NCBI GenBank assembly: GCA_947683625.1
Contig: CANTUR010000630.1
Span: forward strand, 1-64,000
Source of the DNA: Mallotus nudiflorus
Taxonomy: Eukaryota > Streptophyta > Magnoliopsida > Malpighiales > Euphorbiaceae
Length of the DNA: 64,000 nucleotides
Direction: 5' to 3'
In this document: piece by piece, positions 36,106-48,796 of the stretch
Position numbering within the stretch: position 1 is the first letter of the stretch
Layout of the letters: every line of letters starts with the position of its first letter
Program-made: the position numbers and the translations under genes
Notes under the pieces: generated by a model
Seen by the model: only the letters and a program-made list of their open reading frames with translations
The model's database searches: none
What the model was told of the DNA's origin: nothing

Positions 36106-38185
36106 TGAGATTTATCGTGTGCTCAAGTGTTTGGCAATCACGGTATTGTATGAGCTTGAGACCTATTTGTAAATACAATATAAATCTTGAGCTTATTCGG
36201 AGATGGAGTCACCATCCGGATAAAAGTCAAGACACACTGTATAGCAACTGGATTCCACGGAGATTTCTAGAAGCCGTCGTCAGAAAACGGGTTCAAAATT
36301 TGAGTATGAGTGTTTGAATACTCACTTAACCTTACAGTTGACTTCTATTTGTGTTTTGTGTATTATTATCTTTAATTATTCAATTATATCTTTATTACCA
36401 CACGCATTGTAATTGCCTTCGGATAATTGTCAAATTTTATAGTTAAATCCAAGTTTGCATATTAATTCTTTTCATGCATTTAGTCCCACCATTTATCAAA
36501 AGCAAGATAAGTAATCAATATTTACAACCATTCACTCAAATTAGAAAAGAGGAAAGGGATTAAGGATTATAACATTTTTAGACCAAATAAAAGAATAATA
36601 TATAAAAAATAAACCATATATATACCAAAAGTAAACTAGTAATAAACTATTTACACAAGCGCAATGGTCTAAGGAATTAGCTAATAACAGTGACTACTCA
36701 ATGATGTGGATCATCAAGTAATTCCTGCAATAATAAATGGTTAGTTTCCTCTTGTAAAACATAACATTATACATAACAATATTTTACAAATAATATTCTC
36801 AATGCAAACTAAGAAAAAGTTCTCAAATGATCAAAATATTATCATGTATACTACATCATGCAACATGATGGTTACGAGTAAAAAAGGGGATAAAAGATGA
36901 GAGTCATGCAAATTTTCATGAAGGAAAAATGGTCGAATCGTCTGAAGGCCTGTCAATGTGGTGATCGCCTTTGTGATGGGGTGATCACCTTATTGACAGG
37001 AGGCGACGCCTCTATAAATAGGCATCGTCTGATCAACAAGCTCCTCAACACAAATGACATGGCAGAATCATGCAGGATTACAATAAAAGTAAGGGCCGGA
37101 TTGTCTAGAGGCCTGTCAATATGGCGATCGCCTCTGTGAAGAGGCAATTGTCTCATTGACAGGGGGCGAAGCCTCTATGAAGAGCGTCGCCCGATCAACA
37201 GGCTCTTTTCATCTTTCAAAATGATTAAACTTTTATCCTAAGCAAGCAAATGTATACATAAATATCCAAAAAGCATACTAAACTAAAGTTACATACAAAC
37301 TCAATAGATTAAACCCATCAAATAATGTAATGAGTGCAACAAACCTAAAATATACCTAAAATAAACTAATGAACTAAATCACATGCAAAATAAGTATCTA
37401 AATGACAAGAAGATGAAGATGTTTTACTTGAATGTAATCTTTGTCAAAATGATTGACCCTCAGAGATGTGCTTTTGGATGTTGATTTTCACTAGGATGTG
37501 AGCTTCACTTTAAATCAAGTTCTTTACCTCCTTTTTCTCAAAGGAAATGGACCTTTTTTTGAGCTTGGTTTTCTCCTCCCCTTTTTCTAGAACGTTCTTC
37601 TATGTTTTTCTAGAGCTTTCTCTCCTTCTCTCCTCTTATTTTATAATGGTTTTTTTCTTTTTTCCCCCCCTTTTTTCTTTTTTTTTTCTTTTTATCCCCT
37701 ACCTTGCCCATGCCCTTAGGCTCTCTAGCCCATCATGAACCCTTATTGCCTTTCTCTTCCCCTTAAAAATCTCTTCCTTATGCAAAATTAGTTCTAGGAG
37801 GTGGGGCCTACACCACTTGGCCACCATGGCCGCAACAATATGAAATGTAGCTACAAGTGGTCTGCCATAAAGACGGCACCTTTATGATGAGGTGATGGCC
37901 TCTGTAGCAGTTGCCAAAGAGGCGATCGCCTCATTGCATTGAGGTAACGCCTCTTTGGCCCGGGCCTATGTTGGGCCAAGTGGGCTTGAGTTATTTTTTG
38001 ACAATTGGGCTAAGTATTGGGCTTTTGAGGCTTTTAGGCTTTCAAGTCCATTTCCAATTGAAGATTCGGGTTTTGTTCTTATGTCCAAGTTTCACATTCT
38101 CATCATTGGTCTTAACAACGAGCCGATCAAATCGAACATCCCTAATTCATCCCTTAACACTAGCCGACTGAATCGGGTGTCCATA
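36106..38185 (-). repeat. TE2 3' LTR
   Basis: About 2080 bases, direct copy of 51202-53195. The inner edge is followed on the minus strand by a purine-rich tract (ATCAAGGGGCAAAC just before the LTR start), as expected of a 3' LTR. It holds several GAGGCGATCGCCTC-type palindromes. It keeps about 70 bases near 37150-37220 that the other LTR has lost. Confidence 0.88.
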
Positions 38186-38593
38186 GTTTGCCCCTTGATT
38201 GTTTAAAAAATCAAATGCATGCAATAATAATTTTTTAAAAAATCACATGCACAACAACAAACAAATAAATAAGATCAGTAATATACCTGGCTCTTGAGTT
38301 TCACTCGAGAAATAAGTTCTTCAATTTTAAAATGTGATCGTGATCCTTGGATTTTCCTAGCCCGATCAACCACTCAATAATATTTGATAAGTTATTCGAA
38401 GACGATTAACCTCGAGTTTTCCTGGCCCAATTACAGTTCCACTGGGGATGTGATTCTTAGATTTTCTTTATCTAATTATCACCTAATCAACCTACTGGGG
38501 GCATGATTTTTGAGTTTTCCTAGCTCGATCGTCACTACATCGAAACTTGATTCTCAGGTTTTCTTAGTCCAATCATCACTGTACTGACTTCAG

Positions 38594-38925
38594 TTCTCGA
38601 GTTTTCCTAGCTCGATTACCATTGGAGATGTGATTCTTAGATTTTTCTAGTCCGATCATCATTGTATTTACTTTGGTTCTCGAGTTTTCCAGGCTCGATT
38701 ACCATTGGGGATGTGATTCCTGAATTTTTCTAGTTCAATCATTGTTGCATTGACTTTGGTTTTCAAGTTTTCATAGCTCGATCACCATTGGGGATGTGAT
38801 TCTCAAATTTTCCTAGTTCGATCATTGCTATAATGACTTCGGTTCTTGAGTTTTCTTGGCTTAATTACCATTGGGGATGTGATTCTCGAATTTTCCTGAT
38901 TCGATCATCGCTTCTCCGAGGATAT
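38594..38925. repeat. 83-base tandem repeat array in TE2
   Basis: Units start with TTCTCGAGTTTTCC or variants at 38594, 38677, 38760 and 38843, an exact 83-base spacing. Each contains CATTGGGGATGTGATTC. Less regular versions extend left to about 38300 and right to about 38950. It lies in the non-coding stretch next to the 3' LTR. Confidence 0.85.
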
Positions 38926-38999
38926 AGATTTTTGAGCTTTCTTGGTCCGGTTGTCGTTTGCTTTTAACTTTGGGGATATCACCCGAACAATCATCTTAG

Positions 39000-39147
39000 T
39001 CTTTGAGCTTCAGGGATTCAAACCTGAATAGCCCTGTCTTTGAGCTTCAGGGATTCAAACCCAAATAGCTCTGTCTTTAAGCTTTGAGGATTCAAACCCG
39101 AAAAGCCCTGTCTTTGAGCTTTAGGGATTCAAACCCTAACAATCCTC
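39000..39147. repeat. 37-base tandem repeat array in TE2
   Basis: Four units beginning TCTTTGAGCTTCAGGGATTC start at 39000, 39037, 39074 and 39111, exactly 37 bases apart, with few substitutions. They follow directly after the 83-base array. Confidence 0.9.
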
Positions 39148-39499
39148 TATCTTGCTGCAATGTAACACTTGAGTTTTCTTGGCCCATACATCGTTCAACT
39201 GAAAATGTGATGCTCGGGTTTCCCTGGCCCGATCTTTGTTGAACTAAAAAGTGCGAATCTCGGGTTTTTTTGGCCCGGTTCTTGCTAAGACCTCACTTAG
39301 ACAACTTTCATTCCTGAACTTTGATTTCCCACACATATAAATAGTGACCTTCTTTTTCAAAACCCTAAACTTCCACCTACTATAAAAGATAACCTTTCTT
39401 CCCTTCTTCTTTTTTCCACTTTTTATTATTTTCCCCTTTTCTTTTCTTGTCTCTTCTTTTCTCTCTTTCTCCTTTATACTTTATGTACTTCTCTCCCTT

Positions 39500-42150
39500 T
39501 TCTAAATAATGAAAAATGAGAGGACACCTCATGTACCTGATTGGGATCACATCCCACCCTCCGTTAGCGCTTCTTGGAGCCTTGGATTGACATGGGGAGG
39601 CTTAATTCCTCTTTTGGCGAACCTAGGGTCCCACATTTGTTCGTCTGCATCCAGAGAGGTTAGTACCCAAATTTTTTCCTATAAATTGCATCGGGTTAAT
39701 GATTATTCTTGCATATTTATCATTCTAGAGCATGATTAGATTAAACAAATATAAATTTTTCCATTTTAATGTTAAAAAAATAAAAAACCATTGCTGTCTG
39801 CGTCCCGCAGGGGTGATCGCCTCTTTAATGAGGCGATCGTCTCATCAATGAGGCGAGTGCCTTATTAATGAGGCAATCCACCTCTTCTAAAGAGGCGATG
39901 GCCTCTGTTGTAGATTAAAAAGCTATTGCCTTTTTGATGAGGCGATCGCCTTTGTGATGAGGCAATCACTTCATTGATGAGGTGACACGCTTCATCAGTA
40001 GGGCAATCCATGTTAGTTATACACTTATTCATTCTGAATTTTTCTATGTCAATAAAATGCATAAATTCAACTTCCCTATTTTTTTCCTTGCAGCATGATG
40101 CATAAACATTTAAGAGTGCTAGGAATTTCCACGAGCCTTGAGTTCTTTATAGTGAGCTGACTAACGATCAGAGGGATCGGATTCGAGGACTTTGTACTCT
40201 CACTTTCTTTTAAGCAGGGACGTACAGACTATCAACCACTACATGCACTGATGAAGAGTTAGTTTGACACGACCCATTCCTTCCACTTCCTATTTGGTGA
40301 GCTTACTCTGGATTCGATGTCATTTACTACTATTACAGGGATCGCTTGTGCTGGAGACCCCGTCCTCCTCGATGTGAGCATACACTAATTATCTCTGGAC
40401 AAGGCTGCATACATCGAGCAACTTTTGGGCATGATTTTAGATATAAAGGGTACTCATACACTCAAGCTCGACTCGATTAGGAGCTTCTATACTCAGGAGC
40501 GGGCTACAACTATGGTCACTCCTCATGAGGTTGATTAGGTGGTGAGGGCTTTCCTACTTTACTTGCTCGGCACCACCTTCTTTGTCGACACCGCCAGCTC
40601 AATTGATCTGATGTTCCTACCAGCTCTCCGAGATCTTGATCATGTATCCACATTTGATTGGGGTAGCTGTGCTCTCACATATCTGTATCAAAGCATAGAC
40701 GAGGTGGTCTGAGGGGCCAAGAGATTTTACGACTTTTGGCACACCGTCCTGGTAAGTTATGACCCTCCCCTTTCTTGCCTTATTATAGTCTCCACTTATT
40801 TACACTAGCTAAATAACTTTCTTGATAGGTCTAGGCTTTAGAGCTGGAGTTGCTCGTAGGTGTGCAAGGAGTAGGGGATCACCTTCCAACTATTAGCAGA
40901 TGGGGTGCCAGCCGTGTCCTGAGGAGGCATCTCACCCGGGTGCATATCTATAGGCAACACATGAACTCTTTGATGCATGATGCGGTACCTATAAAACATA
41001 ACCCCTTTTATTAGTAATTTATATGAATTTAATCTACTTACCTACTGATGTTTCCACTTTTTGTAGATCCATAATGACTTATGGGGGCCTGAGGATAGCT
41101 GGAATATCGAGATGACTCATTTTAGGCCTTTAGCCCGAAAGAGGGTACTCCTTTGTGGTCTTGGATATCGAGCTTGGTATATTGGCAAGTGGGTCATAAA
41201 CTGAAGGGGAGGCATTAGAGCGAGACGAGTTCCTAGGTCTCCCCCTGATAGTATGCTTTGGGTGCATGAACTAAAGGGCGAGGACCTTGCTTAAGCTATC
41301 GCAGGCTCACCGAATGTGGATCACACAATCCGTGTGAAGAGCCGATATGTGGAGTTCGTTCGAGTTCACCTTCTACTTATAGTCCCCTTCCATGTTGCTT
41401 CTACCTCCCAGGCATATCCCTATCACCTTTTTCCTACTTTAGGAACTAACTGTGTTCTTACATGCTTTCCTTTTCTTGTCTTTAAACTGCACCCACTAGT
41501 CCTATACCTCAGGCTAGATCTTGAGTGCGAGAGAGAGCCCTTGAGGCATCATTTGGATCAAGGAAGGGAGGAGACTTCGACGGCTACCGAGCAAGCTAGG
41601 CCACCTATCGCCCCCATTTCTCAGTTTACTCCCAGCGGCTTCATTTAGGTCCCTGACCCCTTAGCTCGATGCTGGGTCCCTTTTGGAGAGTTTTCTCATC
41701 AGTTTTTTACTCTGGATGAGGATTTGACACCTGCATGCACCCCTGGTGGTTCCACTCATACAAGTTCGCTCCTGACATGCTTTCACTATTATTCTCAACC
41801 CATCTGTTAGTTCTAACATTCATTTAACAATGTAGATTTCTCTGGAGAAAGGCTTGTACATGTATCGCATGATAGAAGCTTAAAGAGACTATATCCTGGA
41901 GGTCACCTAATAGTGGAGGGTAAGAATCTTTCTATTCCCTAAATGTATGTATGCTTGCATAATTCACTAACCTGTGATTTTTTTAACAGGACTGTGACGA
42001 GGCTAGTAAGGTGAGGATCGCCACTCTTGAGCTCCAGATTGATGTGTTCTAGATCGATGAGGACAATAATGACAAGGACGGGAGTGGTAGTGGCGCTGGA
42101 GGAGGGGATGACCTGAGGGTGCCATATCAGACACTTAATGTACCAGGGTC
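39500..42150 (+). pseudogene. Antisense ORF of TE2 with plant mobile domain (PMD-like)
   Basis: Plus-strand remnants run opposite to gag-pol. Around 40250-40750 the frame gives HSFHFLFGELTLDSMSF, VVRAFLLYLLGTTFFVD, FLPALRDLDHVSTFDWGSCA and LTYLYQSIDEVV. This is the aminotransferase-like plant mobile domain shared with MAIN/MAIL1 proteins and some transposons. After intron-like gaps, 41066-41340 continues with MTHFRPLARKRVLLCGLGYR AWYIGKW, the domain's C-terminal part. A tail with TEQARPPIAPISQFTPSGF ends at 41648. Pieces at 41840-42150 end in an acidic Gly-rich stretch. Stops interrupt the frame. Whether it is a captured host gene or an old element gene cannot be settled here. Confidence 0.75.
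39800..40020. repeat. Cluster of GAGGCGATCGCCTC-type palindromes
   Basis: At least eight variants of the 14-base palindrome GAGGCGATCGCCTC or its half GAGGCGATC occur here, spaced 10-30 bases and separated by TTAATGAG or TTGATGAG spacers. Other clusters of the same motif lie at 36955-37190, 37865-37950, 42395-42510, 52060-52150 and 52880-52970. Confidence 0.85.
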
Positions 42151-42639
42151 TAAAATTTATTGTTTACCCTTTTTACTGATTCATCTAGCTTAGACAATGA
42201 ACATATACACTTTTTTTTTTATCTTTTGTGGATGAATTGTTTACAGAATTCGACTTCTATCTCAATTAAATTTATTCTTTTTACATGCAAACTAATTTCA
42301 ATGATTATATGTGTGTGCATCTGCCCTACTACACTTTGATTTACACTTGCTAAGATTGCATAGTTTGATGAAGCTTAACAACTGATACTGCTGAAGAGGC
42401 GATTGCCCCATGGCTTTTTGATGAAGAGGCGATCGCCTTATGGCTTTCTGATGAAGAGATGATCACCTCTTGGTGCTGAGGAGACTCCTCTTTGATGAGG
42501 CGATTGCCTCATCATCAAGCAATCCTAGCCCAGCCTTGCTCTTAAGAAACCTTCATCCCTAACCTCCAATTTCTCTCTCTAGGCACCCCTAAAAGCTCGA
42601 ACCATAACTGAACGGAGTCTCAAACTGCTACAACCGATC

Positions 42640-43680
42640 TTAAAAAGTTTGGATAACAGGTCTTGGGCTAGGTTAAAGTTGTTCCACTTTTTGGTCTTTA
42701 AATCACTATATGCTAGGAGGATCAATTTTCCTTTCCTTCATGCCATGGCTCAGTTTTGGGATCCCCAGAAGCATGTTTTTTGGCTCAACATAGTGGAAAT
42801 ATGTCCTATGTCGGAGTAATTCAAAGCAATTCTTAGTCATCATATAGATTCCACTTGCAGACTTGCAATTCCTGACCTTGAGAACCCAAACCCTCACTCC
42901 ATTTAATACCAAATGGCACGTATGTTCAACCTTCCACCACGATCCTCTTCTCATTGCATTCTCGGCTTAGAAATCATATTAGAATCCTTCCTCGAGTTAA
43001 CCATGGGTGTGGACAAAGAAGAAACTCACTGGCCTCGTATGATAGCTCTCTGTTTATACGCTCAGTTTCTACTGGTTTCTTCCTCTGAACATTGTGATTC
43101 AAAGGTCCTTTCCATTCTTGATCAGGTGGTATCAGGGTTTAATCCCTTGTCTCTCATTCTAGCAGAACTATTATTGGATTGGACAAGTTCACAGAAACAT
43201 GATGATTCTCCAGAAGTCCCTTTCTATTAGAGGTAGGCTCTCCCATGTCAATTCTTGACTTTCAACTATCTTATCATTTATATCTAATCATTTATCAATT
43301 TATAGATGTGTACTTATGAAAAATTGAGTCTGCTTGAACCCCCTTAAGATATTAGGTATTATAAGGCCAAACATTACCGAATAAGGAAGCTACACACCAT
43401 TCCGACAGATGTTCACAGTTGGCTCTCAACATTTCCTAACACTTTGATTCGCTGGATATGCCCTTGGTGGAGATTGTAGCATGTGACTATTTGGTCCTAT
43501 ACATATTGTGTTCTGATTATTGGTCTTCATTTTGCTACCATTTATAATCCAGTCCACCTTTGTAGTCAATATAGTCACAAACAACTAATCATAGAACTAA
43601 TTCATAAGTTCAAACTAGTGCCCCTTTCTCAAAACTTCCTTGACCACTTGGTGATAACTTGGCCTTGAGGAACCATTGAG
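42640..43680 (+). pseudogene. Second antisense ORF of TE2 (DUF7745-like)
   Basis: The plus frame shows MAQFWDPQKHVFWLNIVEIC PMSE, then LGLEIILESFLEL, HWPRMIALCLYAQFLLVSSS, VLSILDQVVSGFNPLSLILA ELLL, and after a break RWICPWW. This is the pattern of the family annotated DUF7745 in plant genomes, found mostly on the antisense strand of gypsy elements. Here it lies between integrase and the PMD-like ORF. Function is unknown. Stops at several places show decay. Confidence 0.7.
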
Positions 43681-44149
43681 AGAAACTTAGACTACAACGG
43701 AGATTAGACTACTGATGATCATTACAAAGCATGGGTTTATTTACAATAAATGAAAAAAGATGAATTTATTTGAAACAAGAGAACAAGAGAGTTACAAGTA
43801 TTGAGCTTTTGGGGTGACCAATAAAGAAAAGAAGACAAAATTAGCTCATGAAATTAAGTCATAATTTTCCTTTTTTATTAGATGTAGTTTCCCTTTTATT
43901 AGTTAAACAACTTGTAACAGACATTTTATGCAATGCTTAACAGTAATTGAAGCAATCTATGTCATTCAATTTAAGCACAATACGTATACACATTTCGCTT
44001 CTAATACATCTCATGTTGTTAGTTGGCTTACACTTGTAAGTTTTCTAACTAACCATTTGCATCTCTCTCTCTCCTTTTACACATTTTTAACTTTTTCCTA
44101 GACTTCCTCTTTCGAGGTTTTCAATCTAGCAGGACATTTTTATAGGAAG

Positions 44150-45300
44150 TATTTTTTGAGTTTGTTTAGGTTGATGGGCTCTTTGAACTCATTTCCCTTC
44201 ATATAAGATAGAATGGCAGCACCTTTCAAAAATAACTTCTTTACCAGATACGGTCCTTCCCAATTTGGCTTGAATTTCCCTCAATGGTCAGTCATGATTG
44301 ACTTTGTAAGCTTTAATACCAAATCCCTTTCTTAGATCTTTCCTGGCTTGATCTTTTTATTATAGGTCCAGGCTATTCTTTTTTGATACAACTGAGAATG
44401 ATACATGACTTTCATCCTCTTTTCATCTAGCAATGTCAATTGAGTTAATTAACTCTCCACCCATTGATACTCAGGGAGCTTAGACTCTAGCAGGACTCAC
44501 AATGACTTTATCTCAACCTCTACTGGCAAAATGGCCTCACATCCATAAATCAAGTACAGAGTGACCCCTGTCGAGGTTCTAACAATGGTTCGGTACCCCC
44601 ACAATGCGAATTGTAAGTATTATGCCCAATCTTAGTAATTCTCTAACATCTTGGCTAGGATCTTTTTCATATTCTTATTGGCTGCTACCACTATTCCATT
44701 TGCCTACGGCCTATACAGAGATGATCTGTGGTGCTCGATCTTATAGTCTTTCAGCAGCATAGCCATTTATGCTCAAAATTGAACCCCATTATCTGTAACA
44801 ATGTGGTGTGGCAAACCATATTTATAGATTATAATTTTCTCGATGAACCTTGACATTTGCTTTAAACCCATAGTAGTATAAGATTCAACCTCAATCGACT
44901 TAGAGAAGTAATCGATAGCCACAATAATATACCGATGACCTTTAGATGCTTTTAGCCTTACCTCTCCTATGATGTCAATCCCCTATACAGTAAACAGCCA
45001 AGGAGAAGTCATTCCTTGAAGTTCCATAGATGGTAAGTGGCTAACGTCATTATAAATTTAGCAGTTGTGACATTTCTTCATAAATCTAACACAATTTACT
45101 TCTATGGTGAGCCAAAAGTAACCCTAACGAGCTATTTTCTTTGCCAAGATTGTCCTATTAATGTGTGGCTTGCATACTCCTTCATGAATCGCCTCCATAA
45201 GCTTTTGGGATTCATCCTTATTAACACATCTGAGGTGTACCCCGATCGTCATTCTTTTGTACAACATCCTATTGTGACTTATGAACTATCGAGATAACAT
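44150..45300 (-). pseudogene. TE2 integrase remnant
   Basis: The minus frame has KCHNC of the zinc-binding end, LQGMTSPWLFTV, a stop, GIDIIGEVRLKASKGHRYII and VAIDYFSKSIEVES, the integrase core with its first catalytic Asp in GIDIIG. Further downstream, near 44700-44830, lies the region matching the DNG and AHPQTNG blocks, with stops. Confidence 0.8.
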
Positions 45301-45634
45301 TTGCAAGGATATCCTCTCTTTCCTATCAGCACCATCCAGAAATTGTCGAGTCTCTAGATATCTTTATAAGTCATAAAACCAAGACTTTTCAGTAGCATTA
45401 ACTGGTGTCACCCTTACCTCCTTATAACAAGGGCCTGAAGATTTTGTTAGAATTAAGGGCCTGGGTTCTGGACGTGTTCCATTTTCCCATATAGAGGCCA
45501 GTGTGGCTAAGGCATCAGCCATTTGGTTTCCTTCTCTTAGCAAATGAACAAACTTGCACTGAGTAAATGAGCATAAAATAGTAGCCAGATATTCTTAGTA
45601 TGGACATCACTTATCCTCTTTTATCTCCTACTCA

Positions 45635-46330
45635 TTAATACCTTATTTTATGACTAATATAGAGTCCCCGTACATGGTAACATTCTCCGCTCCTGCATTG
45701 TGTAATGCCTCTAGACCAAAAAATATAGGCCCCATATTCTGCTTGATTATTGGTTGCCTTAAACTCGAGTCTTTTTACCATTGGGATCATCTCTCCCTCT
45801 GGCGTGACTAAAATCACACCTATGTTGGCCCCTTTATTGTTAACGGCTCCATCAAAGTACATTTCTCAACCTTGTACCTCTATTGCCCCCAGGTGTTCAT
45901 CAGGAAACTCCAACTTCCATTCTTGGTCATCATTTACTAGGCTATATGCCAGGAAGTCTGCTACCGCTCTCCCCTTTACTGTTTTCTTGGTTGTATATTC
46001 TATGTCAAATTCTGTGAGTAGAACGAGCCACCAAGCCAACTTTCATGTAAGAGACGGGGTCTGTTGGAGATACATGAGGGGATCATGTTTGGAAACTACC
46101 TGCACTTTATAAAACTGAAAGTAGTGTCGGAGCTTCTTCGTTGTCCAAATCACTGTTAGGCATGTTTTCTCCATAAGGCTATAGCTAGTTTCATAAGGCA
46201 GAAGCTTCTTACTTAAGTAATACACAACATGCTCTATCTTCTCTTCACCTTCCTATGCTAAAATTGCCCCTATTGCATCTTTTTCAATTGCTAGATATAG
46301 GATTAAGGCTTTACCCAGCCTTGGCGGTTA
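45635..46330 (-). pseudogene. TE2 RNase H and second (archaeal-type) RNase H remnants
   Basis: 46225-46043 reads YYLSKKLLPYETSYSLMEKT and LRHYFQFYKVQVVSKHDPL, the usual RNase H. 45862-45635 reads MYFDGAVNNKGANIGVILVT and KATNNQAEYGAYIFW, a second RNase H with the DGAxNxxGxG start. Two RNase H domains in tandem are a marker of the Tat lineage. Confidence 0.85.
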
Positions 46331-46501
46331 CAAAACAGGAGGATTCATCAGATAATCCTTAATAGCTTCAAAGACTTACTGATACCTTTTATCCCATATC
46401 ACGGGTTGATCTTTCTTTAGAAGCTTAAAGATGGGATTGCAGACGGTCGTCAATTTAGCTATAAATCTGCCGATATACTACAAGCGCCTCAGGAACCACC
46501 C

Positions 46502-47347
46502 TCAAACCTCTTTTTCATTCCTTAGTGCGGGCATATCCCTGATTGCCTTAATCTTATTCGGATCCACCTTTATTCCTTTTTGATTGACAATGTGTCCCAA
46601 TAGTTTCCCAAATGTAACCCTAAAAACACACTTTTTTGGATTTAGTCTAAGATTGTACTTTTTTGCCCTTGCTAGAAACTTATCTAGAGCCTTAAAATAT
46701 CCTTCCTTAGTTACGAATTTCACCATCATATCATCCACGTACACTTCTACCTCATTGTGGATTATGTCGTGCAGTAAAGTGGTTGCCATCCTTTGATAAG
46801 TGGCCCCTGCGTTCTTTAATCCAAAAGGCATCACTTGGTAATAATATATGCCCCACTCAATAGTGAAGGATGTATTTAACTTGTCTATTATCACCATCAG
46901 AATCTGATTGTACCCTGAAAATCCGTCCATAAAAGAGTACATCACGTTAGAAGTCGCACTATCAATTAGCGTATCAATGTGTGGTAATGGAAAGTCATCT
47001 TTGGGGTAGGCCTTGTTTAAATCTTGGTAGTCCACACATACTTTGACCCTCCCATCTTTCTTTGGAACCGGAACTATGTTTGCTAACCATTAGGTGTCCT
47101 CTATCACTTCTAGAAACTTTGCCTTTAATTGTTTCTTGACTTCTTCTTTGACTAGGAGAGCCCATTCCGACCTTAACCTCTTTTGCTTTATTGGTGCTAT
47201 GTGAGGATATGTGGGGATCCTGTGTTTTGAGATCTTCCTATCAATTTCGAGCATGTCTTCATAACTCCAAGTAAATACTTTCTGTCTATTTGTTAAGATT
47301 TCTTTCATTTTTTCTCTCTCATCATGAGTTAGACTAGAAGCAAGCAA
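46502..47347 (-). pseudogene. TE2 reverse transcriptase, best preserved pol segment
   Basis: 47347-47090 carries the lead-in (YEDMLEIDRKISKHRIP, EEVKKQLKAKFLEVIEDT). After one stop, 47035-46502 is open for 177 codons with DYQDLNKAYPKDDFPLPHID, QVMPFGLKNAGATYQRM, the catalytic YVDDMMVK and LNPKKCVFRVTFGKLLGHIV. The YVDD catalytic residues are intact. It is the longest open frame in the window, but the gene around it has stops. Confidence 0.92.
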
Positions 47348-48079
47348 TATATTCTTAGGATTATTGTTTGTGCCTAAATTAAATGATTCAGTTTACATGG
47401 AATTAATGTCAAACATATGCATGAAATGATCATGATAAATAGAATAACCACTAACTAACACATCATACAAATAGCAAATTCAGACTTCATTGTATTCACT
47501 TTCGAGAAGAAAAGATCATCAGTTTCAAATAGAGAAGCAAAAGAAACATCATAGTCATCATAAAAGACATTTATAATAGAGCTGAGGATGTAGGCTTTAA
47601 AATCAAGTTCTTTACTTTAATCATCAATGCCTTTCAACTCTGGGGTAGCTTCATTCCCTTTAAATTCTTCTTCAGCCAGCACTAGCTCCTCAGTAGGGAC
47701 TTTTTCAACAGCAACATCCTTGGCTTTGTTCATAAATTCGACAAAGATCTCCCAGCCATTAGGAGAGGTTTTAGAGTTCCATTGTAGGGGTACCTGGTGC
47801 CTTCCTTTACAAAGATCTCCCATAGAGTTTTCTTTTCAGCCATAGTTTCCTCTTCCTTTTCTTCAGACTAGCCCCGAATATCTATCTTTCCCTCAGTATC
47901 GTCAGCCCCTTTGAATCCTAGCCTGTGCTAAAATAAGCATCTTATTTTCCATAAATTATGCAAGTCCGCTCTGATCTCTTCCCAACCCCAGGTCGGGCAT
48001 AAATCTCATGTTGTGCATCATCTTCAGAACCTTTTCATCCATTTCATCCTCATAAATTACATAAACCTCAAAACTAGGG

Positions 48080-48480
48080 CTTATGGAGATTTTTTAGGGG
48101 TTAACTTCAATGCAACCACAGCGACTTCGATTTCAGCGGAGATGGTAACAACCCTTCCTTTATGAGGGAACTTAATTTTCTGGTGAATAGTGGATGGGAT
48201 GCCGGTCAAGGGGTGAAACCATGGCCTTTCTAGTAAAATGGTAAATGTCACTAGGATATCAATCACATGCAAGTCAACCTAAACTTTTATAGGTCCTGTT
48301 TTGACCAACGCCCTGAATGTTCCTTCCACAGGCCTCTTGGTTTCATCATAGGCTTTGATAACTACTTTAGAAGGCTTTAAGTTAGCCACCGTCAAACCTA
48401 ACTTTAGTAATGGACACATATTAATGGCAGAATCATTGTTGACCATCATGCAACAAGTCATTTTTCCTTTCACCTTAGCC
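48080..48480 (-). pseudogene. TE2 aspartic protease remnant
   Basis: 48473-48279 reads MMVNNDSAINMCPLLKLGLT and KAYDETKRPVEGTFRALVKT. The usual active-site DNGSA appears here as NNDSA, so the catalytic Asp is altered. 48272-48081 continues LVTFTILLERPWFHPLTGIP, the typical second half of the Tat protease, in which LLGRPW is usual. Confidence 0.85.
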
Positions 48481-48796
48481 TTGATAAACAGAGCCTTGTA
48501 GTGGTCCCCCCCTCTAGAGGTAGGTCGTCATTAGAAAATGTTATTGTCCTTTGAGGAGTTTTCATTAATGGTCCTATCATCTATTCTAGGGTACAGTTAG
48601 TGGAGATATTTTTCTGATCCAGCGCCATAACTAGGGCCTCCCTATGATCCCTGGAATGCATAAGTAACTCCTAGACATTGGCAACAGTCCCCTCACTTTG
48701 TTTTGCTTATTTCCCTTTTTCTAAACTTTCTGTCTTTTTAGGGTCGGACTTGACAATCTCGGGTTCTTCCCTCTTTTCTTTAACCTTCCCTACAAA

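Noticed and set aside
39800..40020. The regularly spaced GAGGCGATC repeats as a CRISPR array
   Set aside because: They are short palindromic variants inside a plant retrotransposon, with no constant repeat and no spacer of uniform length.
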